Of a stretch of DNA of 64,000 nt, positions 8,500 through 18,448 are shown piece after piece. The notes below the pieces were generated by a model that was not told where the DNA came from, did not search any database, and worked only from the letters and a program-made list of their open reading frames with translations. Location of the stretch: NCBI GenBank assembly GCA_900545865.1, contig URAN01000008.1, positions 9,447 through 73,446 on the forward strand. Direction: 5' to 3'. How positions within the stretch are numbered: position 1 is the first letter of the stretch; each line of letters begins with the position of its first letter. Source of the DNA: an uncultured Eubacteriales bacterium. GTDB lineage: Bacteria > Bacillota > Clostridia > Monoglobales > Monoglobaceae. The position numbers and the translations under genes were made by a program.

Positions 8500-11400
8500 A
8501 TGGCGGGGTCGGTAAATTGGACAAAGGAACAAACAGCGGCGATTGAAACGCACGGCTGTAACATACTCGTTGCCGCCGCGGCAGGCAGCGGAAAGACGGC
8601 GGTTTTGGTCGAACGCATTATTCGTATGATTTGTGATACCAAAAACCCCGTTTCGGTGGACAGGCTTTTGGTATTGACATTTACCTCCGCCGCGGCGGCC
8701 GAGATGAAAAGAAAGATTGCTGCCGCAATCGATAAAAAACTTGCCGAATTTCCCGATAATGATTGGCTGAGAGAACAGAGCGTAAAAGTCAATTCGGCGT
8801 GTATATCAACAATCCATTCGTTTTGCAGCCGTATAATCGGCAATAACGCGCATCTTACCGATTTGCCGTCGGATTATTCTATTATAACCGATGAAACAGA
8901 AAACGATATACTCAAAAATCGTGCGCTCGATGATGTGTTGGAGGAATATTATCGCCGAATCGATAAAAAGAACGGGTTCAGAGAGCTTGTGCTGAGCTGT
9001 GGCGTGCAAAATGATAAAGAGCTGCGCGAGATTATATTAAAGCTGTACGATTTTACTCAAAGCCTTGCATATCCTAAACGATGGTTCCGCAAGGTGCGCG
9101 GAACTTACAGGGGTGGCATTAAAACTTTCGGGGATATACAAAATTCGGATTGGTTTATGCCCGTAAAGCGTGAGATTTGCGGCTGTGCCGAGGAAATATC
9201 GAATGTGATGAAAAACCTTGTCGAATTGCTCGATGAAGAGGAGATTCCGCACGATAACAAACAGTATATTTATTACTTTAACCTTTTGCACAGCTTTTGC
9301 GATGTATACGATAATCTCAATCTTGACAAAACCGAGGATTTTAAAAGGCTGTGTCGGCTTATCGGCGATTTTAAACTTCCGAATGCGGCGAGGGTAAACG
9401 ATGCGGTGGCTGACATAAGGACAAAACTTGATTTTTACAGGAAGAATGTTATAGGCGGCAGATTAAAATATGCCAAGACTTTGATTACCGCGTTTGACGC
9501 GGAAAATATGCTGAGGCTGTCAAAATCATCGGCTATGGTGAACGCTCTGTGCAACATTGTAAGGCTGACGGAGAAAACCCACCGCAGGTATAAACTTGAA
9601 CGTTCGGTTATTGATTTCAGTGATTTGGAACACGAGCTTTTAAAGTTGATTTGCGATGAAAAGGGCAGAGAAACGCCGCTGTGCGCAAAGCTGAGAGAGC
9701 ATTATTATGAAATTTTGCTTGACGAATTTCAGGACACAAACGCCCTGCAATTCGAGATATTCAGTCATATATCAAAACCGAGCGGAAATATGTTTATGGT
9801 CGGCGATGTCAAACAGAGCATATATAAATTCAGAAACGCCGACCCGTCAATATTCATGCGGCTTTATGACGAATACTCGGACGGAAACGGCGGACGGCTG
9901 ATAAAGCTGTTTAAGAACTTCCGCAGCCGCCGCGAGGTTGTCGATTCGGTCAACCATATTTTTTCTGAAATAATGAATCGCCGCACGGGCGGCATAGATT
10001 ATACAGAGGATGAATACCTGATTCTCGGCGCAAACTATCCCGAAGGCGTTCGCGATGCGGATTATCGGACGGAAATATTAATAAATGACGCGACCGAAAC
10101 GGAAACAGACCCCGTAACACATCAGAAGATTTCCGCGCATGAACAAGAGGCAAAATATGCGGCAGAGCGCATAATTCGGCTTGTTCGCGATGATGGGATT
10201 ATGGTTACGGACAGCGAAAGCGGCGAGCTGAGAGCGGCGCGGTTCGGTGATATTGCGGTTCTTGCATCGGGGTGGGACGAATGTTTGTGTGTCGAACAGG
10301 CGTTGAACGAAGTCGGAATATCCTGTTTTTGTGAAAAAAGCAGCCATTATCTCGATTCGACCGAGGTCGCAACGGTTCTCGCTTTTTTACAGATAATAGA
10401 CAACCCCCTGCAGGACATTCCGCTGTTGGCGGTTATGCGCTCGCCGATATTCAGGTTCGGTGCAAACGAGCTTGCGGAAATCCGCGCTTGTGCAAAAGAT
10501 GTGCGGTATTATGCGGCGGTCGAAAAAGCGGCGGAGGATAATGAAAAAGCGGCAAAGTTCGTAAGGGTTCTGACCGAACTCAGAAAATGTTCCAAATATA
10601 TGGGTGTTGATGAGCTTGTGCACAAAATATGTTATGACCTTGATTATATGTCAATCGTGTCGGCAATGTCTGACGGAGAGCTGCGCTGTGCAAACCTAAA
10701 ACTTTTGCAAAAACGCTGTTCCGATTTTGAACAGGGTGTTTTGACGGGATTGTTTAACTTTACTCAATACATAGAAAGACTGCGCGAGAGCAAAAAGGAT
10801 TTAAGCCCTGCCAACAAGTCGGCAGATTTTAACAATACGGTAACGGTTATGACGATTCATAAATCAAAAGGACTGGAATTTCCGATTGTCCTGTTGTTCG
10901 GCACAGACAAGCGAATAAATAAAAGCGACACGTCCAAGCGCGTGATTTGGGATGCGGAATTGGGGCTTGCGGCGGATTATGTCGATACAAGACAGAGAAT
11001 AATGTATCGTATGCCCCAAAAAGAGCTGATTGCCGCCGAGCTTTGCCGCGCATTATATGCCGAAAGAATGAGACTTTTGTATGTGGCAATGACGAGGGCG
11101 AAAGAAAAGCTTATTATTTCGGCAAGTATAACAAGGATTGCCGGAGCGGCGTGGAAAAACGCAATGTTTGACAAGGACAACAGAATGCAAAGCGATTCCA
11201 CTCTTGCGGCGGCAAATATGCGCGATTGGGTATGGGGTGCGATGCTTGCGCATCACGACGGAAAGCTTTTCCGTGAAAGCGCCGAGAGGTTGGATGTTGT
11301 GCCGCATGCCGATTGTTTGGGTGAGTATATTGTATATGATTCAAAGGCAATGGATGAGGTTTTGGATGAATATTATTGCGGCGGTTCGGATAAACATATT

Positions 11401-12135
11401 GAAACATCGGAAATACAAGGTGAGATAAATTCCGAAAGTGCGGCGGATGATTCCGATGATTTGATCGAAATGCTTAATTTCAGATATAATCATAACGGAG
11501 CGGCAATGCTGCCGCTGAAATTATCGGTAAGCGAACTGAAACGCCGCCAAATGCCCGAGGAAGAATATTCGGTAAATCTTATAAGTCCAAAAAGCGGACT
11601 TGTATATAACACGGACGAGATAAACGCGGCAGAGCGTGGAACGGTTACGCATTATGTTATGCAGCATATAGACATACACCGCACTGATAACAGCGATGAT
11701 GTTATAAAACAAGTGGACGATATGACAAAATCGGGAATGATAACCGAAACCCAGAGAAACGCGGTCGATACCGATGCAATAGCGGGATTTTTTTCATCGC
11801 CGCTCGGCATGCGGCTTAAAGCCGCAAATGATTATCGCCGAGAATTTGACTTTTATATGCTTGTGCCGGCGAGAGAGGCAGAACCGACCGCGGATGAAAA
11901 CGGCGGTGATGTGATGGTACAGGGAATAGCGGATTGTCTGTTCTTTGACGGTGACGAAATTGTGCTGATTGATTATAAAACGGACAGAGTTTCGGCAGAG
12001 AGCGCACAGAGGAGCAGCGAAATGTATCGGATTCAGACGGATTATTATGCAAGGGGCTTGTCGGCGGTTTTGGGTGCGCCCGTGACCGAAAAGTATCTGT
12101 ATTTTTTGAACTGTGGTACTGCTGTTAAAATGTAA
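8500..12135 (+). CDS. addA: ATP-dependent helicase/nuclease subunit A
   Basis: This 1211-residue UvrD-type helicase-nuclease is the AddA subunit of the AddAB double-strand-break repair enzyme. Walker A is AAAGSGKT (26-33). Other SF1 motifs include DEFQDTN, GDVKQSIYKFR, TIHKSKGLEFP and VAMTRAKEKL. The C-terminal RecB-like nuclease has the LIDYKTDR motif near residue 1160. Start ATG 8500 follows AAGGAG. In many Firmicutes addB lies just upstream, but here the upstream neighbour is cysK and no addB is seen in the window, so it must be elsewhere or absent. Confidence 0.93.
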   Translation: MAGSVNWTKEQTAAIETHGCNILVAAAAGSGKTAVLVERIIRMICDTKNPVSVDRLLVLTFTSAAAAEMKRKIAAAIDKKLAEFPDNDWLREQSVKVNSACISTIHSFCSRIIGNNAHLTDLPSDYSIITDETENDILKNRALDDVLEEYYRRIDKKNGFRELVLSCGVQNDKELREIILKLYDFTQSLAYPKRWFRKVRGTYRGGIKTFGDIQNSDWFMPVKREICGCAEEISNVMKNLVELLDEEEIPHDNKQYIYYFNLLHSFCDVYDNLNLDKTEDFKRLCRLIGDFKLPNAARVNDAVADIRTKLDFYRKNVIGGRLKYAKTLITAFDAENMLRLSKSSAMVNALCNIVRLTEKTHRRYKLERSVIDFSDLEHELLKLICDEKGRETPLCAKLREHYYEILLDEFQDTNALQFEIFSHISKPSGNMFMVGDVKQSIYKFRNADPSIFMRLYDEYSDGNGGRLIKLFKNFRSRREVVDSVNHIFSEIMNRRTGGIDYTEDEYLILGANYPEGVRDADYRTEILINDATETETDPVTHQKISAHEQEAKYAAERIIRLVRDDGIMVTDSESGELRAARFGDIAVLASGWDECLCVEQALNEVGISCFCEKSSHYLDSTEVATVLAFLQIIDNPLQDIPLLAVMRSPIFRFGANELAEIRACAKDVRYYAAVEKAAEDNEKAAKFVRVLTELRKCSKYMGVDELVHKICYDLDYMSIVSAMSDGELRCANLKLLQKRCSDFEQGVLTGLFNFTQYIERLRESKKDLSPANKSADFNNTVTVMTIHKSKGLEFPIVLLFGTDKRINKSDTSKRVIWDAELGLAADYVDTRQRIMYRMPQKELIAAELCRALYAERMRLLYVAMTRAKEKLIISASITRIAGAAWKNAMFDKDNRMQSDSTLAAANMRDWVWGAMLAHHDGKLFRESAERLDVVPHADCLGEYIVYDSKAMDEVLDEYYCGGSDKHIETSEIQGEINSESAADDSDDLIEMLNFRYNHNGAAMLPLKLSVSELKRRQMPEEEYSVNLISPKSGLVYNTDEINAAERGTVTHYVMQHIDIHRTDNSDDVIKQVDDMTKSGMITETQRNAVDTDAIAGFFSSPLGMRLKAANDYRREFDFYMLVPAREAEPTADENGGDVMVQGIADCLFFDGDEIVLIDYKTDRVSAESAQRSSEMYRIQTDYYARGLSAVLGAPVTEKYLYFLNCGTAVKM

Positions 12136-12169
12136 GCGAAAATTGATTAAATAAGGAAGGTGTTTCGAT

Positions 12170-13270
12170 ATGAAAGGGTTAATATTATCAATAACAGCAG
12201 GTCAGGGACATAACCAGACCGCAAAGGTGCTGAGCGAGGGATTTAACAGTAACGGGATAGATTGTTCGTATATGGACGTGTTTGAGTATATAAATCCGCT
12301 GCTTTCGGATTCGGTGTCACAGATATACCTGATGTCAACCAAAAACATTCCAAAAATTTACGGAAAGTTTTATCGTATGTGCGAAAACCGCCCGAATGAC
12401 GAGATGCACGGGCTGCCTAAAGTCACAACGCGGATTTTGGCTAAAAAGCTCCTTAAAAAAATTGAGAGCGAAAGGCCCGATTTTATCATCTGTACTCACG
12501 TTTTTGCGGCGCTTTTGGTTTCGTGCCTTGACGGGTATATAAATCACAAAGCAAAAACGTTCGGAATAGTAACCGACTTTACGATACATCCGTATTGGGA
12601 GGATACAAACCTTGATTATTATGTCACGCCGAATAAATTGCTGAACGGACAGGCAAGGCGAAAAGGCATCGGTGCGGATAAAATCTTGCCCATCGGTATT
12701 CCCATTGCGCCAAAGTTCGCGTCAAAGATGCCGAGAGAGACAGCTTTGGCGGAACTCGGACTTCCGAACGAGAGAACGGTCTTGGTTATGAGCGGAAGTA
12801 TGGGATTCGGCGATGTGGCAAGCGAAATTCAGGCACTTGCCGAGACGGATATGGATTTTCAGATTGTGACGATTTGCGGCAACAACACCAAACTTAAAAA
12901 GTGTATAGACAAACTTGACCTTCCGAAAAAGATTTTTAATTACGGCTATGTCAACAACGTTGATTTGTTTATGGACGCGTCGGAGTGTATAGTCACCAAG
13001 CCGGGCGGACTTACGTCAAGCGAGGCTTTGGCAAAGGGAATACCGATGGTGATAAGCAACCCGATTCCGGGTCAGGAGGACAGAAATGTTGAGTTTTTGT
13101 TAAACGCCGGTGCAGCGATAAAGGTCAGCCCGACATATCCGATAGATGACGCGTTGATACAGCTTTTTTCGGATAACAGGCTGCGGCTTATTCAAGAGAC
13201 GATAAAACAGCTCGGAAAGCCGAACTCGACTCAAACGCTTATTGATTTTGTTAAAGAAAATTGTAAATAA
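12170..13270 (+). CDS. MGDG synthase-type glycosyltransferase (GT28)
   Basis: This 366-residue protein has an N-terminal MGDG-synthase domain (GQGHNQTA near residue 11, matching the glycine-rich start of this family) and a C-terminal GT28 half with KPGGLTSSEALAKG near 280 and NPIPGQE near 299, which bind the nucleotide-sugar. Related bacterial enzymes such as UgtP transfer glucose or galactose to diacylglycerol at the inner membrane face to make glycolipids. It starts 34 bases after addA with GGAAGG in front, so it may be read through from addA. The sugar and the acceptor are not determinable here. Confidence 0.83.
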   Translation: MKGLILSITAGQGHNQTAKVLSEGFNSNGIDCSYMDVFEYINPLLSDSVSQIYLMSTKNIPKIYGKFYRMCENRPNDEMHGLPKVTTRILAKKLLKKIESERPDFIICTHVFAALLVSCLDGYINHKAKTFGIVTDFTIHPYWEDTNLDYYVTPNKLLNGQARRKGIGADKILPIGIPIAPKFASKMPRETALAELGLPNERTVLVMSGSMGFGDVASEIQALAETDMDFQIVTICGNNTKLKKCIDKLDLPKKIFNYGYVNNVDLFMDASECIVTKPGGLTSSEALAKGIPMVISNPIPGQEDRNVEFLLNAGAAIKVSPTYPIDDALIQLFSDNRLRLIQETIKQLGKPNSTQTLIDFVKENCK

Positions 13271-13355
13271 AGTAACAGAAATGTCATTTAAACAGGGCGG
13301 AAAGGGACGGGAATTTGCGGCTGAAAAATTAATTGTTACATTTCTGTTAATTCTA

Positions 13356-13383
13356 TTGACAAAACCTAAAAATTCTATATAAT
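13356..13383 (+). promoter_or_regulatory. Promoter of the ABC exporter gene
   Basis: TTGACA (13356-13361) and TATAAT (13378-13383) with a 16-base spacer. A 12-bp inverted repeat (13273-13284 with 13338-13349) lies just upstream. Confidence 0.6.
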
Positions 13384-13452
13384 ATTAGTGAAAAAACACT
13401 GTCGGATTTTTCGGCAAATTTAAATTGTCTTAAATGACAGAGGTGACCGACT

Positions 13453-15441
13453 ATGGCTAAAGCACCTGAAAACAAGAACAACACTAACATCGGCAATGAC
13501 GAGGTAAAACCGAAAACCGCTTTCGCAGAGACGAGAGCAGATGAAAAAAACGAAAACAACAATGCTGTCGGAAAGAATACGAAAAAGTATTCCGATAAAA
13601 ATAACGGCAAGACGGCGTTTGACAAGAACCATATCCCCGATTATGAGGATTTGTTCCGTGACGGAGCGGAGCAAGAGAAAAAGAGCAAATCGAGTGCGAT
13701 ACCAAAGCTTTTGTTTAAACAAAACTGCAGCAAGCTTTTTGTGTCCGCGCTTTTGTATGTGGTAAAGGCGTCGCCGACATGGGCGATACCGCTTGTAACG
13801 TCAGAGGTTATAAATATTATTACATCGCGTGCGGACAACGCTGTGCAACAGCTCTTTATATACGGCGCGGTTCTGTTCGTCTTGCTTATCCAAAACATAC
13901 CGACCCATATCCTGTATTCGCGGTTCACCGACCGAATGCTGCGCACGATAAGCGCGGGATTGAGAAACACGCTTATCCGAAAGCTCCAGCATTTGTCGCT
14001 TACATATCACAAAGAGATAGAAAGCGGCCGTGTTCAATCAAAGTTTTTGCGTGATATTGAGGCGATTGAGTTCCTCAACACCCATATCACAAAAAGCGTA
14101 ATACCGAATATAATAAGCGTTATCGTGTCGATAGTAATAGCGGCAACAAAGAGCGGAACGGTTACGGCTTTCTTTGCGGTAATAATCCCCGTGAATGTGT
14201 TCGTTGTGTATCTTTTCAGAAACAGTATGCACGTTACAAACAAAAAATTCCGCAGCGAAACCGAAAACATATCGGCGAAAGTTTCGAATATGCTCGATAT
14301 GATACCGGTCACAAAGGCGCACGGTCTCGAAAACGAAGAGATTGCAATTCTCGAAGAGAAAATCCGTACTCTGCGCGAAAAGGGCTTGCTGCTCGATAAG
14401 GTCAATGCCTATTTCGGTTCGGTAACGTGGGTCGTAAGCCAGCTTATGAGCGCGGTTTGCCTGTTCTTTACCGCATACCTTGCGTTTAAAGGAAAAATAC
14501 AGGTCGGCGACGTTGTGCTGTACCAGTCATATTTTAACAGCATTTCGTCCGAGCTTCAGGGACTTATCAATATTTATCCCCAGCTGACAAAGGGTATGGA
14601 ATCGATACGTTCGGTATCGGAAATAGTTTTGTCAAGCGAGGTTGAGAATAACGCAGGCAAGATTAAGCTCAGATATGTTCACGGCACGGTTAATTTTGAC
14701 AATGTATCCTATCGCTATCCGCACGCGGACGAAGATATGATAAAGAACTTTACACTGGCGGTTGAGCCGGGTGAATGTATTGCTTTTGTCGGCGCATCGG
14801 GTTCGGGCAAGTCAACGCTTATGAATATGATTATCGGATTTTTGATGCCGACAAGCGGAAGTCTCAGAATTGACGGAAAGCCGATAGAGAGCCTTAATCT
14901 GAGTACCTACAGGCACTTTATATCGGTCGTTCCCCAGGCGAGCATTTTGTTCACGGGCACAATCCGTGAGAATATCACATACGGCTTGACCGATGTAAGC
15001 GAAGAAGAGCTTGACAGAGTGGTAAGGCTCGCCAACATAAACGAGTTCACCGATGAACTTCCCAACGGATTGGATACGCCGGTAACGGAAAACGGCGGTA
15101 ATCTCTCGGGCGGTCAGAAACAGAGAATCTCGATTGCGCGTGCGCTGATTCGCGACCCTAAAATACTGATTCTCGATGAGGCAACGTCCGCTCTTGATAA
15201 CATATCCGAATACCAGGTTCAAAAGGCGATAAATCATTTGACAAAAGGCAGAACAACGTTTATCGTTGCGCACAGGCTGTCTACAATAAGAAATGCCGAC
15301 CGCATAGTCGTTATGGATAACGGCAGATGTGTTGAAATGGGAACGTTTGACGAGCTTATGGTAAAGAAAGGTAAGTTCTTTGAGCTTAAAACCCTTAACG
15401 ATATGACCGCAAATGCGGTAAGCGAAATGAGCATAGATTAG
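13453..15441 (+). CDS. ABC exporter, fused permease and ATPase
   Basis: This 662-residue half-transporter has an unusual charged, Asn/Lys-rich N-terminal tail of about 75 residues. A six-helix type-1 exporter membrane domain follows (about 90-390), then an ATPase domain. The ATPase contains Walker A GASGSGKST (near 444), signature LSGGQKQR (near 552) and Walker B ILILDEATSALD (near 573). As a half-transporter it should work as a homodimer or with a partner; no second ABC gene is adjacent. Lipid, peptide or drug export is typical for the family, but the substrate is unknown. It has its own promoter and a hairpin after the stop. Confidence 0.9.
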   Translation: MAKAPENKNNTNIGNDEVKPKTAFAETRADEKNENNNAVGKNTKKYSDKNNGKTAFDKNHIPDYEDLFRDGAEQEKKSKSSAIPKLLFKQNCSKLFVSALLYVVKASPTWAIPLVTSEVINIITSRADNAVQQLFIYGAVLFVLLIQNIPTHILYSRFTDRMLRTISAGLRNTLIRKLQHLSLTYHKEIESGRVQSKFLRDIEAIEFLNTHITKSVIPNIISVIVSIVIAATKSGTVTAFFAVIIPVNVFVVYLFRNSMHVTNKKFRSETENISAKVSNMLDMIPVTKAHGLENEEIAILEEKIRTLREKGLLLDKVNAYFGSVTWVVSQLMSAVCLFFTAYLAFKGKIQVGDVVLYQSYFNSISSELQGLINIYPQLTKGMESIRSVSEIVLSSEVENNAGKIKLRYVHGTVNFDNVSYRYPHADEDMIKNFTLAVEPGECIAFVGASGSGKSTLMNMIIGFLMPTSGSLRIDGKPIESLNLSTYRHFISVVPQASILFTGTIRENITYGLTDVSEEELDRVVRLANINEFTDELPNGLDTPVTENGGNLSGGQKQRISIARALIRDPKILILDEATSALDNISEYQVQKAINHLTKGRTTFIVAHRLSTIRNADRIVVMDNGRCVEMGTFDELMVKKGKFFELKTLNDMTANAVSEMSID

Positions 15442-15470
15442 TTTTGAAAGACACCGAAATATAATTTTAA

Positions 15471-15508
15471 AAACGGCACGCTTCTTTATAATAGGGGGCG
15501 TGCTGTTT
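15471..15508 (+). terminator. Hairpin after the ABC exporter gene
   Basis: An 11-bp stem containing GGCACGC/GCGTGCT (one G-U pair) around a 16-base loop. The T tract is weak, so efficiency is uncertain. Confidence 0.5.
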
Positions 15509-15673
15509 AAATTGAAAATCGCACGAATTATATTTATCTTAATTTGCATTAAAAAATAATGAAAAATCATACTTTGGGATGATGACTTTTTTAAAATGCT
15601 ATGTTATAATATGTCATATAATACTTAGAATCGGCGTTGTTGTCCGCAATATCGTCCGAGGGGAGGAAGTCAT

Positions 15674-18019
15674 TTGAATTCGGTTGTAATGATAAAACCC
15701 GATATACAGGAAAAATTCGATAATTTTATGCAAAGCGGCAGGATTGCTTTGTTTTGTGCGCCTTGCGGCTTTGGAAAGACCACGGTTGTGCGCGAACTTT
15801 TAAAAACAAAAAAAACATACGAAATATCGGCGGATGCGCTTGATGTGGCGGCGCTGTCCGAAAAGGATTGGAATGTCCTCATCGTCGATAATCTTCAGCT
15901 TTTGCACGAACAAGAAATTCAGAGGGATTTGTGCGAATATATCCGCACAAATCCCGAAAAAAGGTTTGTGTTTCTGTTGCGCGGATTGCCGCCCGGCTGG
16001 CTCATACCTTTTCGGTATTCGGGGCTTATGCTGACGTTTGATTTGGAAGAACTGTTTTTTGACCGTGATACAGCAATGCGGCTTTTTGCCGCTTACGACG
16101 CGGAAGTGTCCGAAACGGAACTTTCCGAGATAATGAGAGATACCCTCGGGTATCCTCTCGGGATTTCGATAATAGCGCGGCGGCTGAGCGGCGGTGTTGA
16201 ATACGGAAAGAAGGTATTTGACGAGGGCGTAAGAGAAATATTTATATATTTTGAGGAAGCAATATATAAACGCTTTGAACTGACGATGCGGCGTTTTTTG
16301 CTTGACCTTGCGCCATTCGAGGTTTTCGGTATCGAACTTGCTAAAATGGTGAGCGGCGACAGCGGTGCGGGCGATTATCTCATAAATATTCAACAGAATA
16401 CGAATATGCTGATATTAGAGGGTCTGGACGAGTTTCGGTTCTGGCCGATTTTCCGCGACTTTTTGATGTGGGAACAGCAAAAAGAGTATTCAGAGGAGCA
16501 GAGACACGCTCTTTTGGGGCGCGGCGGACTTTATTTTGAGCTTAAAGGCGAATACGGAAAGGCTCTTGAATATTATTCAAAAGCGGGCGAGAGCGGCAAG
16601 GTATCGGAGCTGCTTATAAAAAGCACAACGCTTCACCCCGGAATGGGTCAGTACGAAAAGCTCGAACGATACTTTCGCACACTCAAAGACTCACAGATAA
16701 AGGCAAGTCCGGCACTTATGCAGGGAATGAGTATGCTTTGCGCCTTGCGTATGGATTATGACGGCTCGGAGCGGTGGTATAACGAGCTTGAATGTTTTGC
16801 GGCGGTAAGAAACAAGTCGGACGCGGCGGCGAAAGAAGCGCGCAGCCGTCTGACTCATCTTGATATTTCTCTTCCGCAAAGAGGCGTCGGCGGACTTGTT
16901 AAGACTATATCGACCGCGTTTAAGTTGCTTAAAAACAAAGAGATAAAGTTACCGTCATTTTCGGTGACAAGCACCCTGCCGAGTATTATGAACGGCGGTA
17001 AGGATTTTTCGCAATGGAGCAAAAAAGATGATTTTTTATACGCGACAATGCGAATTCCGGTTGAGGCGATTCTCGGCAAAGACGGTGTTGGTCTGCCCGA
17101 TTGTGCGATTGCCGAGAGCAAGTTTGAAAAGGGTGAGGACGTTTCAAGCCGTATGCTGACCCTTGTGTCAAAAATCAGCGAGGTTCAAAGCAAGGGTACG
17201 CCCGATATTGAGTTTGCGCTGGTCGGGCTGCTTGCAAAAAGTCAGATTGACAGCGGCAGAGCCGAGGATGCAAATCGGACGATTGTCGCCCTGCGCGACA
17301 GATTTTCGGAGCGAAATCTTGAAAGATTTATGCCGAATATAGACGCTATGCTATGTCGGATTGCGCTCAGGCTCGGCGATTTTGTATATGCAGATGAGTG
17401 GTATCGCGACAGTGCGCCGAGGGATACGGTCACGCTTAAAACAATGAAAAGGTATCAGTATTTGACCCAGGCAATGGTTGAGCTTGCGCACGGTGATTAT
17501 GACGCGGTGTTGCTTACGCTTGCGCCGCTCGAAACATTTTGTGCGGCGTGTGAAAGAAATATTGATATGATTCATCTGAAGATTATGACCGCGGCGGCAA
17601 GGCTCGGCAAAAAAGACGAGGTATGGCGCGATGATATAAAGACCGCGCTTGACATTGCGCAAGAGTTCAAATTTATACGCCCGATAAGCGAGTTTGGGGC
17701 GGTTGCCCTGCCGATGATAACACAGGTTATCGAAAAAAAGGACGAGTATTCCGAAAGGCTTGTGAGCGCGGTGAGAAATCAGACGGTTTTCTATCCCGAT
17801 TTTTTAAAGCCTGGGCATCAAATGACAGAGCGGCTGACCGATGCCGAAATTCAGGTTTTAAGGCTTGTGTGTGCGGATAAAAGCAATGCCGAGATAGGCG
17901 AAATATTGGATATTAAGCTTGCCACGGTAAAAAGCCACGTGAGCCATATATTACAAAAACTCGGCGTGAATCGCCGCAGCGAGGCAAAAACCGCCGCCGA
18001 AAAAATGAAAATAATATAA
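15674..18019 (+). CDS. MalT-like LuxR-family transcriptional regulator
   Basis: This 781-residue protein has the layout of large ATP-binding LuxR regulators: an N-terminal STAND-type NTPase with Walker A CGFGKTT (near 34), a long helical repeat region (about 290-700) and a C-terminal LuxR helix-turn-helix with LTDAEIQVLRLV and AEIGEILDIKLATVKSH. Such proteins activate transcription when bound to ATP and a ligand. TTG 15674 is the preferred start because GGGGAGGAAG ends five bases upstream; ATG 15689 is the alternative. No obvious target operon lies beside it, and its ligand is unknown. Confidence 0.85.
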   Translation: MNSVVMIKPDIQEKFDNFMQSGRIALFCAPCGFGKTTVVRELLKTKKTYEISADALDVAALSEKDWNVLIVDNLQLLHEQEIQRDLCEYIRTNPEKRFVFLLRGLPPGWLIPFRYSGLMLTFDLEELFFDRDTAMRLFAAYDAEVSETELSEIMRDTLGYPLGISIIARRLSGGVEYGKKVFDEGVREIFIYFEEAIYKRFELTMRRFLLDLAPFEVFGIELAKMVSGDSGAGDYLINIQQNTNMLILEGLDEFRFWPIFRDFLMWEQQKEYSEEQRHALLGRGGLYFELKGEYGKALEYYSKAGESGKVSELLIKSTTLHPGMGQYEKLERYFRTLKDSQIKASPALMQGMSMLCALRMDYDGSERWYNELECFAAVRNKSDAAAKEARSRLTHLDISLPQRGVGGLVKTISTAFKLLKNKEIKLPSFSVTSTLPSIMNGGKDFSQWSKKDDFLYATMRIPVEAILGKDGVGLPDCAIAESKFEKGEDVSSRMLTLVSKISEVQSKGTPDIEFALVGLLAKSQIDSGRAEDANRTIVALRDRFSERNLERFMPNIDAMLCRIALRLGDFVYADEWYRDSAPRDTVTLKTMKRYQYLTQAMVELAHGDYDAVLLTLAPLETFCAACERNIDMIHLKIMTAAARLGKKDEVWRDDIKTALDIAQEFKFIRPISEFGAVALPMITQVIEKKDEYSERLVSAVRNQTVFYPDFLKPGHQMTERLTDAEIQVLRLVCADKSNAEIGEILDIKLATVKSHVSHILQKLGVNRRSEAKTAAEKMKII

Positions 18020-18072
18020 TGTATATATCTTTGGCGACCCGTTGCGGCTTTGCCGATGATATGTATATAATT

Positions 18073-18099
18073 CTGTAGGGGCGGGCGTCCCGACCGCCC
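18073..18099. repeat. Dispersed palindromic intergenic repeat, copy 1
   Basis: A GC-rich inverted repeat of the form CTGTAGGGG-CGGGCGTCCCGACCGCCC, followed by AAACACACGAA. A diverged copy occurs at 44993-45020. It stands out from the AT-rich surroundings and resembles REP-type elements common in clostridial intergenic space. An imperfect hairpin (18023-18066) lies just before it. Confidence 0.5.
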
Positions 18100-18160
18100 A
18101 AACACACGAACGAATGGCACAAATTATAGAAATAACCGCGTAATTTATCAAAACATCTCA

Positions 18161-18184
18161 CTGGCGCCCACACGGGGGCGCCAG
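18161..18184. repeat. GC-rich hairpin in the region after the LuxR gene
   Basis: A perfect 9-bp stem CTGGCGCCC/GGGCGCCAG with a six-base loop, followed by CCAGTACTGG (18181-18190). No T run follows, so it is not a typical intrinsic terminator. Confidence 0.45.
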
Positions 18185-18254
18185 TACTGGTTTATGCCGA
18201 AATTCACAGAAAAATTAATTCATTCAAAAAAGCTTAAAATTTCCAAAATTCGGA

Positions 18255-18283
18255 TTGACAAAATTTTTATAGTGTGATAAACT
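18255..18283 (+). promoter_or_regulatory. Promoter of structured RNA 1
   Basis: TTGACA (18255-18260) and TAAACT (18278-18283) with a 17-base spacer; the predicted start at about 18289 coincides with the base of the long RNA stem. Confidence 0.55.
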
Positions 18284-18288
18284 TAGAA

Positions 18289-18448
18289 TGCTACACAAAA
18301 TAATATAATCTCTCTATGGGAAACAGCTCTTTTTTTCGGTAAAAAGGTTTCCTTTATTTTCTCGTACCCATATTGAGAGATTTTGTGTAGCAACAATGAA
18401 GAAGGAATACTTTTTTCGGTGTGCTTCTTCATGAGGCGCACTTTTTTA
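18289..18448 (+). ncRNA. Structured RNA 1, 6S-like rod with terminator
   Basis: The outer stem TGCTACACAAAA (18289-18300) pairs perfectly with 18381-18392. It continues after a bulge through TCTCTC/GAGAGA and ATGGG/CCCAT to an inner hairpin (GGAAAC/GTTTCC) with an asymmetric bubble. The RNA ends in a GTGC/GCAC hairpin and TTTTTT (18442-18447). The promoter places the start at the stem base. The plan matches a second RNA at 45262-45455. A rod with a bubble suggests a 6S-like RNA, but the outer part is short for that family, and an unknown regulatory RNA is equally possible. Confidence 0.45.

Noticed and set aside
8214..8843. Minus-strand frame across the cysK terminator into addA
   Set aside because: It overlaps a strong terminator and the well-supported addA start, and has no recognisable content.
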